Positions 13,904 to 20,548 of a stretch of 22,142 nucleotides of DNA are shown one piece after another. The notes below the pieces were generated by a model that did no database searches, had not been told where the DNA came from, and was given only the letters and a program-made list of their open reading frames with translations. The position numbers and the translations under genes are program-made. How positions within the stretch are numbered: the first letter of the stretch is position 1; each line of letters opens with the position of its first letter. The stretch comes from Candidatus Bathyarchaeota archaeon (GTDB lineage: Archaea > Thermoproteota > Bathyarchaeia > Bathyarchaeales > Bathycorpusculaceae). The stretch is taken from the NCBI GenBank assembly GCA_018396615.1, contig JAGTQT010000009.1, forward strand, positions 1 through 22,142, in the 5' to 3' direction.

Positions 13904-16693
13904 TTGGACAAGTTTCCAGCAGAAGAATACGCGATTCCGTTTTTCAAGGAGTCTGGCTACGTTAGGAAGCGCTGCCCAAAATGTGGAAAATATTTTTGGA
14001 CGCTGACTCCAGAGCAGGAAACATGCGGAGAAGCCACTGCTGAAGGATGCTCCACCTACACTTTTATAGGTAACCCGCCAACGGGAAGAGACTACAGCCT
14101 GCCTGAAATGAGAGAGTCGTTTCTATCTTTTTTCGAGAAGAATGAGCACGCGCGGATTAAGCCCTATCCTGTCGTGGCAAGATGGAGAGACGATATCTAC
14201 CTAACACACGCAAGCATCATTGACTTTCAACCCTACGTGACTGACGGAATTTCGCCGCCTCCAGCAAATCCGCTTGTGATTTCTCAGCCATGCATCCGCA
14301 TGGTGGACATAGCAAACACGGGACCAACGTTTGGCAGGCACTTGACCATTTTTGAGATGGGTGGGGCGCATGCGTTTAACTATCCAGACAAGGAAGTCTA
14401 CTGGAAGGATCAGACCGTCAGATATCACCATCAATGGGTCACAGAGGACTTGAAAGTGAAACCTGAGGAAATTGTTTACAAGGAGGAAGTCTGGTCTGGT
14501 GGAGGCAACGCTGGTCCATGTGTGGAGTCAATCATCAGGGGGCTGGAGGTTGCCACACTGGTTTTCATGCAGTACAAGGTAATTGACGGCGAATTTGTCA
14601 AGCTCCCAATAAGGACTGTTGACACGGGCTACGGCATCGACCGCTACGCGTGGCTTTCTCAGGGATGCGTAAGCGGCTTCCACGCCATATATGGAAACTT
14701 GCTTGAAAAAATCTTTAAAATGGCTGGAATAGCTGAGCCGGATAGAAAATTGATGGAAAAAATTGCTAAGGCATCGGGCTTGGTGAATCTGGACAAGATG
14801 GCAAGCAGAACGGGGACTAGAAGGAAGGAAGCAGAACTCATAGGGATGGATGCAGATGAGCTGGACAAGCTTCTTTCCTCGTTGGAAAACGCATTTGCAA
14901 TCGCAGACCACACCAAATGCTTGTGCTTCATACTCTCAGAGGGAGTTGTGCCCTCAAACATTCAGGAAGGCTACTTGGCGAGACTTATCTTTCGCCGAGC
15001 TTACAGACTGCTGAAAATGCTTGGCATCCAGAGCAGACTATATGACATTCTGGACATGCAGATAGCTTTATGGTCAAAGGATTTTCCACATCTCAGAGAG
15101 ATGCATGACGAAATCATTGAGCTTATCAAAGTTGAGGAAGAGAAATTCGGCGAAACCATCACCCGCGGCGAAGGAATGGTGAAGCGTATCTCCGCTGACC
15201 TAAAAACAAGAGGGAAAAAAGAGATTCCAGCAGAAACTTTAGTGGAGCTTTATGACTCTCATGGGCTTCCTCCCGAAATCGTGAAGCAGGTTGCTGAAAA
15301 AGAGAATTTGGAAGTCGCAATCCCCGACAACTTTTACGCGTTGATAGCGAAAAAACATGAACAGGTAAGCAAGCCCATGGAAGACAAGAAGACCGAAGAA
15401 TGGCTAGAGGAAGCTGTGAAAAGGCTTCCAGAGACCAAGTTGCTCTACTACGAAGACCAGTACATGAAGGAGTTTCAAGCTAAAACTCTCAAAGTGATAG
15501 ATGGCGAATACGTTGTTCTCGATCAGACATGCTTCTATCCTGAAGGCGGAGGTCAACCAGCAGATACTGGACATTTATCCTTTGGCAAAAGCAGGGTCGA
15601 AGTTGTTGACGTTCAGAAAGTCGGCAAGGTAATCATTCACAAGGTGAAGGGTTCGGCTCCGAAAGAGGGCACAATGGTTGAGGGCTCGATCGACTGGGAG
15701 AAACGCTATAGCCTCATGAAGAACCACACGGCAACCCACGTCATCGGTGGAGCTGCGAAGCGTGTTCTGGGAAACCATGTCTGGCAGTACGGCACTCAGA
15801 AAGGTGTAGAAAGCGCTAGGCTTGACATTTCCCATAATCGGCGACTAAGCCTCGAAGAAATACACAAGATAGAGACCCTAGCAAACATGGCAATAATGCG
15901 CAACATCCCTGTGGAAGCTAAGTGGATGCCGCGGAACGAGGCTGAACGCCTCTACGGCTTCAGACTCTATCAAGGCGGAGCGGTGCCTGGCAAAGAAATC
16001 CGCGTCGTCAGAGCTGGGGACTGGGATGTTGAAGCATGCGCGGGTACTCATCTTGCGAATACAGGTGAGATAGAGTTCATTAAGATAACCCATACAGAGC
16101 GAGTACAAGACGGTGTGGAGCGGCTAACCTATTCCACAGGAATCTCAGCTGTCAAGGCGGTTCAGAGCACTGAGAGGCTTGTCTGGGAGCTTGCTGAAAC
16201 GTTGAATGCGCCTATTGACAAGCTAAACAAAACTGCAGAGAAGCTTGTTAAGGAATTGAAGGAGGCTAATGCCGAGAGAAGAAGGCTGCTGAAGGAGCTG
16301 GCGGAACGTGAAAGCAGAAGCCTAAAAATCAAAGAAGCCGAGGGTGTTGAGAAAGCAGATGGCGTGAAGATTGTAAAGCGCAACTTCAAAGAAAACATCG
16401 ATGTAGACCTCATGATTCAGACTGCGAATGAAATAGTAAAAAGAGATGACACGGTCGTAGCACTATTCAGCGCGGCTGATGAAAGAAACGCGCGGATTAT
16501 AGTCGTGGCGGGAAAAACTGCCTTGGAGAAGGGTGTGAACGCCGGCGAGATAGTCAAGGAATCCTCAGCAGTAATCGGTGGAGGCGGAGGAGGAAAGCCC
16601 AATTTTGCTCAGGGCGGAGGAACAAAAGTGGAAAAACTGGCATTAGCAATCAAAAAAGCTGAAGACATCTTGAGGAAGCAGCTTAAAGCCTAG
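13904..16693 (+). CDS. alaS: Alanyl-tRNA synthetase, archaeal type
   Basis: It charges tRNA(Ala) with alanine and clears mischarged Ser or Gly. The 929 residues follow the archaeal layout: an N-terminal Cys-containing insert (KRCPKCGKYFW, then CGEATAEGC), the class II catalytic core (ARWRDDIYLTHASIIDFQP, GPTFGRHLTIFEMGGAHAF), the editing domain with the metal-binding HTATH (about 607) and CAGTH (about 712), a helical linker, and the C-terminal Gly-rich DHHA1-type segment ending GGGGGGKPNFAQGGG. The start is TTG at 13904, decided by GAGGTG eight bases upstream; no ATG fits. It is monocistronic: the next gene is convergent. Confidence 0.97.
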   Translation: MDKFPAEEYAIPFFKESGYVRKRCPKCGKYFWTLTPEQETCGEATAEGCSTYTFIGNPPTGRDYSLPEMRESFLSFFEKNEHARIKPYPVVARWRDDIYLTHASIIDFQPYVTDGISPPPANPLVISQPCIRMVDIANTGPTFGRHLTIFEMGGAHAFNYPDKEVYWKDQTVRYHHQWVTEDLKVKPEEIVYKEEVWSGGGNAGPCVESIIRGLEVATLVFMQYKVIDGEFVKLPIRTVDTGYGIDRYAWLSQGCVSGFHAIYGNLLEKIFKMAGIAEPDRKLMEKIAKASGLVNLDKMASRTGTRRKEAELIGMDADELDKLLSSLENAFAIADHTKCLCFILSEGVVPSNIQEGYLARLIFRRAYRLLKMLGIQSRLYDILDMQIALWSKDFPHLREMHDEIIELIKVEEEKFGETITRGEGMVKRISADLKTRGKKEIPAETLVELYDSHGLPPEIVKQVAEKENLEVAIPDNFYALIAKKHEQVSKPMEDKKTEEWLEEAVKRLPETKLLYYEDQYMKEFQAKTLKVIDGEYVVLDQTCFYPEGGGQPADTGHLSFGKSRVEVVDVQKVGKVIIHKVKGSAPKEGTMVEGSIDWEKRYSLMKNHTATHVIGGAAKRVLGNHVWQYGTQKGVESARLDISHNRRLSLEEIHKIETLANMAIMRNIPVEAKWMPRNEAERLYGFRLYQGGAVPGKEIRVVRAGDWDVEACAGTHLANTGEIEFIKITHTERVQDGVERLTYSTGISAVKAVQSTERLVWELAETLNAPIDKLNKTAEKLVKELKEANAERRRLLKELAERESRSLKIKEAEGVEKADGVKIVKRNFKENIDVDLMIQTANEIVKRDDTVVALFSAADERNARIIVVAGKTALEKGVNAGEIVKESSAVIGGGGGGKPNFAQGGGTKVEKLALAIKKAEDILRKQLKA

Positions 16694-16750
16694 CCTATGT
16701 AAGCTAGCAGATAGCGATGTTGCCGAGCCGTTCCTTCTCGTTGAACCTAG

Positions 16751-17236
16751 TCATGTAACCTTAGCTAGCGATTTTTCAAAATCAGCCACAACAAAGCTCT
16801 TGCCTTTCTGCACTACCCTATGCCCTTCCTCCTCAAGAAGCCTCTTCTGCCCCAAAGCTCCGCCAGGATACTTCTCATTTATCACCCCGCCAGCCTTCAG
16901 CGTCCGCCAGTAAGGCACCACCTCTTTCTCGCCGCCTTGCCTTTTTTCTTCTGCCGCGTTAGCAGCGACCCAAGCGAAGATTCCTGTAGTCATCGGGCAG
17001 CCAATGGTTGCCTTATGTTTCTGGGCAAGAGCCGCGCGAATCTCGTTAATCGTGATAAGCTTGCCTCTTGGCACTTTCCGCATTATCTCATAGACTTCCA
17101 TCGGTGCTGGAATGACTACGGTGCCCGTGCCCCAGCGCTTGCTCATCTTTCCAGTTATCTTCTCCACCCTTGGCAACCCTTTGCTGTCTTCCAGCTTCTC
17201 CCACCAGCTTCTCTTCCCAGGCATACAAATCATCAC
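16751..17236 (-). CDS. Alkyltransferase-like (MGMT DNA-binding family) protein without the catalytic Cys
   Basis: This 161-residue protein belongs to the methylguanine methyltransferase DNA-binding fold. Visible: VYEIMRKVPRGKLITINEIRAAL (winged-helix start), TIGCPMTTGIFAWVA and VPYWRTLKAGGVINEKYPGG. Active enzymes have PCHRV at the last site; here it reads PYWRT, so the alkyl-accepting cysteine is Tyr. It therefore resembles alkyltransferase-like proteins, which bind O6-alkylguanine and recruit nucleotide excision repair, but this subfamily also has the distinct INEKYPGG element and its ligand is unknown. The N-terminus (PGKRSWWEKLEDSKGLP) is basic. Start choice: GTG 17236 has GGAG seven bases upstream; ATG 17233 or 17224 would shorten it slightly. 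It converges on alaS with a 57-base gap. Confidence 0.82.
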   Translation of the reverse strand: MMICMPGKRSWWEKLEDSKGLPRVEKITGKMSKRWGTGTVVIPAPMEVYEIMRKVPRGKLITINEIRAALAQKHKATIGCPMTTGIFAWVAANAAEEKRQGGEKEVVPYWRTLKAGGVINEKYPGGALGQKRLLEEEGHRVVQKGKSFVVADFEKSLAKVT

Positions 17237-17339
17237 AAAACAACTCCAAATAAAACACTAATAAACCTTAGCACAAAAAATGCAAACCCATCATAAGCCA
17301 AAAAGGATTGAATGATTTATCCTAGGCCATAACTGCGCC

Positions 17340-17349
17340 TATATATAAG
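17340..17349 (+). promoter_or_regulatory. Strong TATA box ahead of the candidate RNA gene
   Basis: TATATATAAG is the best TATA element in the window. It predicts a plus-strand transcript starting near 17367, yet the next protein gene, tyrS, begins 400 bases later and has its own TATA at 17712. This points to an independent transcript in 17367-17710. Confidence 0.6.
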
Positions 17350-17418
17350 GGGGTTTAATCTTTTCCTAAGCATCAGCCAACAGCAATACTTAACTCTAGT
17401 CAACGAATAAGCTTCTAA

Positions 17419-17704
17419 TCGGCGATGACAAACACGAGCCCTCCTCAAATCCCGCTGGCAAATCCATGTAGACGGATCCAACAGAAGAAAGCAAGCCTTG
17501 GACTTGCATCTCTAGTGACGGAGGATTTACCCAAACATGGGACACAGCGGGCGCGGGCACGAAAATCCCACGCCGAGAGAGCTTAACCGAGAGGAGCGCA
17601 ACGCTCCACAATGAGGTCAAGTGATAGGTTACGTGGGAAACATCAGCCCGCGACAAAACCCATCAGCATGTCAACTTCACATGCCGCATGATGCTCTGCG
17701 CCGA
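17419..17704 (+). ncRNA. Candidate structured non-coding RNA with an H/ACA-like hairpin
   Basis: No credible protein lies here. The sequence can close as one RNA: TCGGCG (17419-17424) pairs with CGCCGA (17699-17704). Domain 1: CCCGCTG (17451-17457) with CAGCGGG (17545-17551), enclosing CCATGT (17464-17469) with ACATGG (17535-17540). Domain 2: CGCGGGC (17552-17558) with GCCCGCG (17646-17652), enclosing TCCCACG (17566-17572) with CGTGGGA (17632-17638), TAACC (17584-17588) with GGTTA (17627-17631), and hairpin GGAGCG/CGCTCC (17593-17607). Domain 2 matches an archaeal H/ACA pseudouridylation guide: two 7-nt pocket strands and ACA (17653-17655) directly after the lower stem, 14 nt from the upper stem. 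A third hairpin is 17666-17684. No clear k-turn was placed. Neither RNase P CR-I/CR-V motifs nor SRP helix 8 is seen. Pairings are by eye; ends are approximate. Confidence 0.45.
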
Positions 17705-17711
17705 AAAACAA

Positions 17712-17720
17712 CTTTTAAGT
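17712..17720 (+). promoter_or_regulatory. TATA box for tyrS
   Basis: CTTTTAAGT would place the transcript start near 17740, leaving a leader of about 28 bases before the TTG start. The core also reads CTTAAAAG on the minus strand, so minus-strand activity is not excluded. Confidence 0.45.
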
Positions 17721-17767
17721 CCAACCTCAGCATAGCACCATAAAGACGCAAAACAGCGGGATACAAC

Positions 17768-18844
17768 TTGGACATAGAAACCAAAATCGACCTAATCAAA
17801 AAACCACCCACAGAAGAAATCCTCACCGAAGAAGAACTGAGAGAACTGCTCCAAACCAACGAACATCCCGGACACTATCAAGGCTTTGAAATCTCCGGTA
17901 TGCTTCACCTAGGCAACTTCGTACTATCCGGATTCAAGATAAATGACTTCCTAAAAGCGGGAATACGCTGCCAAGCCTACATGGCTGACTGGCACAGCTT
18001 CATCAACGACAAGTTCGGCGGTGACTGGAACAAGATACTAGCCGCATCCAAATACTACGCAGAAGCCTTCAAGTTCTTCTGCCCAGGCGTACAAATCGTT
18101 GTAGGCTCAGAAATGTATCACAACAATGACGAGTTCTGGCGCAACCTTGTAAAATTCTCCAAACACATGACCCTAAGCAGGACGCTGCGATGCTTGACTA
18201 TAATGGGCAGAAGTGAAAACGAGAAGCTTGACCTTGCACAGTACTTCTATCCTCCAATGCAAGCAGTCGACATACACCAAATCGGCGCCGACATGCCCCA
18301 CGGCGGCATGGATCAAAGAAAAGCCCACATCCTCGCAAGAGAAGTCTTTCCAAAAATGGGCTGGAAGAAACCTGTTGCAGTTCACCACCGTCTGCTTATG
18401 GGCATAGCTGAGCCAGTTAGGCTTAAGGCGAAAGATAAGCTGGAAGAGGTCATAGCCAGCAAGATGAGCAAGTCTAAACCTTGGACAGCCATCTTCATCC
18501 ACGACACTGAAAAGCAAATCCAAGAGAAACTACGCAAGGCATGGTGCCCAGAAAAAGCAGTGGAAGGCAACCCCATCATCGAAATAGTCAAACACGTGAT
18601 CTTCCACGAAAAAACCGTCTTCACCATAGAACGCCCATCAAAATTCGGCGGCACAATTCAGTTCCAAAACCCTGAAGAACTCGCAAAAACCTACACTGAA
18701 GGCAAACTTCACCCACAGGATCTAAAAAACGCGGTGGCAAAAGAACTTGCCAAAATCCTTGAACCAATAAGAAGACACTTCGAAACCGACAAAGAAGCAA
18801 AAAAACAGTTGGAAGTTTTCAAGACCGCAGAAATAACAAGGTAG
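17768..18844 (+). CDS. tyrS: Tyrosyl-tRNA synthetase, archaeal type
   Basis: It attaches tyrosine to tRNA(Tyr). The 358-residue class I enzyme shows the HIGH region as YQGFEISGMLHLGNF (fourth residue Asn rather than His), ADWHSFINDK, the tyrosine-pocket segment YFYPPMQAVDIHQIGAD followed by GGMDQRKAHILARE, and a KMSKS loop in SKMSKSKPW. These match archaeal/eukaryotic TyrRS better than TrpRS: GGMDQRK and the MQ..DI pair are TyrRS features. Length is close to other archaeal TyrRS, without a C-terminal anticodon-binding extension. The start is TTG at 17768; the ribosome site is weak, and no upstream alternative exists. The next gene's ribosome site overlaps its stop, so the two are likely co-transcribed. 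Confidence 0.93.
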   Translation: MDIETKIDLIKKPPTEEILTEEELRELLQTNEHPGHYQGFEISGMLHLGNFVLSGFKINDFLKAGIRCQAYMADWHSFINDKFGGDWNKILAASKYYAEAFKFFCPGVQIVVGSEMYHNNDEFWRNLVKFSKHMTLSRTLRCLTIMGRSENEKLDLAQYFYPPMQAVDIHQIGADMPHGGMDQRKAHILAREVFPKMGWKKPVAVHHRLLMGIAEPVRLKAKDKLEEVIASKMSKSKPWTAIFIHDTEKQIQEKLRKAWCPEKAVEGNPIIEIVKHVIFHEKTVFTIERPSKFGGTIQFQNPEELAKTYTEGKLHPQDLKNAVAKELAKILEPIRRHFETDKEAKKQLEVFKTAEITR

Positions 18845-18849
18845 AATCA

Positions 18850-19266
18850 TTGTCAACACGCCTAAAAGAGAAAGAAGAGAAAATTCTGCAAATATTGGAA
18901 AAGCTAGCCCAGAAAGCCGCAGAAGGAACCCCCATAGTCGTAGAAGGCAAAAAAGACATCGAGTCCCTACAAGCCCTCTCAGTAAACGGAAAAATCATTT
19001 CCGCGAAAACCGGAGGCAAATCCGTCTTGGACGTCGTTTCTGAGATAGAAAACTACGGTGCCAAAGAGATTATTCTTCTCTTAGATTTTGACAGACGCGG
19101 CAAACAGCTAACAAAGAAGCTGATTCACCAACTAGAAAAGTCGGGAATAACGCTGAACACGCGATTCTGGATCGAGCTTTCCAGTCTCTTAGCAACCGAA
19201 GTAAAGGATGTTGAAGGATTAGCATCTTACATGGAAACCTTAAAGAGCAAGACTGCTAATTCATAA
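18850..19266 (+). CDS. Small Toprim-domain protein (UPF0292-like)
   Basis: This 138-residue protein is essentially one Toprim domain, the metal-binding nicking/primase fold. The conserved Glu lies in PIVVEGKKDIESL and the DxD motif in ILLLDFDRRGKQL; KIISAKTGGKS links them. A short coiled-coil-like N-terminus (RLKEKEEKILQILEKLAQK) precedes it. Archaea carry such stand-alone Toprim proteins of unknown role; placement here, 112 bases before dnaG, which has its own Toprim, suggests a nucleic-acid task, perhaps RNA processing or primer handling. This is inference. The start is TTG at 18850, with AAGGT eight bases upstream overlapping the tyrS stop. Confidence 0.85.
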   Translation: MSTRLKEKEEKILQILEKLAQKAAEGTPIVVEGKKDIESLQALSVNGKIISAKTGGKSVLDVVSEIENYGAKEIILLLDFDRRGKQLTKKLIHQLEKSGITLNTRFWIELSSLLATEVKDVEGLASYMETLKSKTANS

Positions 19267-19289
19267 GCCTAATAAGTAGTAAAGGTCAA

Positions 19290-19339
19290 GATATAATCCC
19301 GTGATACAAGAGCGCAGACACGCTCTTTCACGTGATCAC
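19290..19339 (+). promoter_or_regulatory. dnaG promoter region with inverted repeat
   Basis: GATATAAT (19290-19297) is a plausible TATA with a start near 19318. Overlapping that start is an inverted repeat: GTGAT...ATCAC (19301-19305 with 19335-19339) enclosing AAGAGCG/CGCTCTT (19308-19314 with 19321-19327) around a 6-base loop. It could be an operator, a leader hairpin from an upstream start, or a terminator of the tyrS-Toprim transcript. Confidence 0.45.
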
Positions 19340-19362
19340 AGCTAACCCTTAACTCATCACTC

Positions 19363-19370
19363 AGGAGGTG
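19363..19370 (+). promoter_or_regulatory. Strong ribosome binding site deciding the dnaG start
   Basis: AGGAGGTG matches the anti-Shine-Dalgarno fully. The distance to ACG 19378 is seven bases, the same as for the OFOR beta subunit with its ATG. GTG 19368 inside the site is in another frame and gives no DnaG sequence. Confidence 0.7.
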
Positions 19371-19377
19371 CACGATT

Positions 19378-20529
19378 ACGGGTTCATCACAAGCGTTTAC
19401 TATAAAGTATGTGATAAACGCAAAATTCGAAATAGAAGGAGTAGTAGAAAAACCAGACGTTATAGGAGCAGTTTTCGGTCAAACAGAAGGACTTTTCGGA
19501 CCAGAACTTGACCTCAGAGAACTGCAGAAATCAGGAAGAATTGGAAGAATAGAAATTGACTTACACTCAAAACAGGACATGACAACAGGGTCAATAACCA
19601 TACCCACAAGCCTAGACAGAGTATCAACAGCCCTTATCGCATCAAGCATCGAAAGCATAAACCGCGTAGGACCATGCGCAGCAAAAGTAACTCTGGAAAA
19701 AATCGAAGATGTCCGAGAAGCCAGAAGAAAAGTCATAATCGACAGAGCAAAAGAAATCCTCCATAAATGGACAATCGAATCAATGCCCTCAGTTGACGAA
19801 GTCTTCAAAGAAGTCTCAGACACACTAAAAATAGGCAAGGTTGAAAAATACGGCGAAGACGAGCTTCCCGCTGGACCAGAACTGGAAAAATCAAAGGAAA
19901 TAATAATAGTCGAAGGAAGAGCAGACATCATAAACCTCATGCGATGCGGAATCCAAAACACCATAGCCCTCGAAGGAGCCAAAATACCAGAAGCAATAAT
20001 CAAACTCACCAAAGAAAAAGAAGCAACAGCCTTCCTTGACGGAGACAGAGGTGGAGACCTCATACTCAAAGAACTGTTACAAGTCACCAACATCAAATAC
20101 GTGTCAAGAGCACCAAGAGGAAAAGAAGTTGAAGAACTCAATTGCAAGGAGATCTTTGACGCATTAGAAGCCAAAGTAGCGATTGAGGACCTATTTAAAC
20201 CAAAAAAGGAAGCTGTAAAACAGAAAGTCGAAGTTCCCAAAGAGATAATTGAAGCCAAAAAATCGCTTGAAGGCACGTTGGAAGCAGTTTTCCTAAACGA
20301 CAAACTAGAGCAGATTGAACGCCTCCCAGTCAGCCAACTTGCCGAAAAGCTGCAGGAGATTGAAGGAGTTAACACAGTGGTTTTCGATGGAATAATAACA
20401 CAGAGAATCGTTGATGTTGCCAGCGAGAAAAACATAAAGAGGATTGTGGCTTCCCGCGTATCCGAAGCAGTCAAACCCTCGCTATCTGTTCAGCTAACGA
20501 CTTTCTCTGAGCTAATGGAATCAGCATAA
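19378..20529 (+). CDS. dnaG: Archaeal DnaG-type primase / exosome subunit
   Basis: Archaeal DnaG has a Toprim domain, makes short primers in vitro and is a stable part of the RNA exosome, where it helps poly(A) recognition. Seen: KFEIEGVVEKPDVIGAVFGQ and TEGLFGPELDLRELQ near the N-terminus; a Toprim domain with IIIVEGRADIINL, NTIALEGAKIPE and ATAFLDGDRGGDL; YVSRAPRGKEVEEL; and a C-terminal domain with EGTLEAVFLND. The first canonical start in frame is GTG 19411, but this removes the conserved strand FTIKYV that directly precedes it in frame. AGGAGGTG (19363-19370) is the obvious ribosome site, and the frame there holds only ATT (19375) and ACG (19378, seven bases away). I place the start at ACG 19378 (383 residues), with ATT 19375 or a sequence error as alternatives. 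Confidence 0.92.
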   Translation, partial: TGSSQAFTIKYVINAKFEIEGVVEKPDVIGAVFGQTEGLFGPELDLRELQKSGRIGRIEIDLHSKQDMTTGSITIPTSLDRVSTALIASSIESINRVGPCAAKVTLEKIEDVREARRKVIIDRAKEILHKWTIESMPSVDEVFKEVSDTLKIGKVEKYGEDELPAGPELEKSKEIIIVEGRADIINLMRCGIQNTIALEGAKIPEAIIKLTKEKEATAFLDGDRGGDLILKELLQVTNIKYVSRAPRGKEVEELNCKEIFDALEAKVAIEDLFKPKKEAVKQKVEVPKEIIEAKKSLEGTLEAVFLNDKLEQIERLPVSQLAEKLQEIEGVNTVVFDGIITQRIVDVASEKNIKRIVASRVSEAVKPSLSVQLTTFSELMESA

Positions 20530-20548
20530 CAATTAGACAAACGACTAT

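Noticed and set aside
16694..16750. Repeated GCTAGC words in the gap between alaS and the alkyltransferase-like gene
   Set aside because: Short palindromes, no consistent hairpin or T-tract; likely chance.
17441..17460. T-loop-like TCAAATCCC suggesting a tRNA
   Set aside because: Flanking bases do not form a T stem, and no acceptor, D or anticodon arm is found.
17396..17656. Minus-strand open frame of 86 codons in the tyrS upstream region
   Set aside because: No recognisable domain, no good ribosome site, and it coincides with the nested RNA helices, which explain its composition better.
17419..17704. RNase P RNA or SRP RNA
   Set aside because: The conserved GAGGAAAGUC and ACAGAA..GGCUUA blocks of RNase P and the helix 8 loop of SRP RNA are not visible on either strand.
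19479..20474. Long minus-strand open frame (331 codons) opposite dnaG
   Set aside because: Ser/Leu-rich translation typical of the antisense of a biased gene; the plus strand is unmistakably DnaG.
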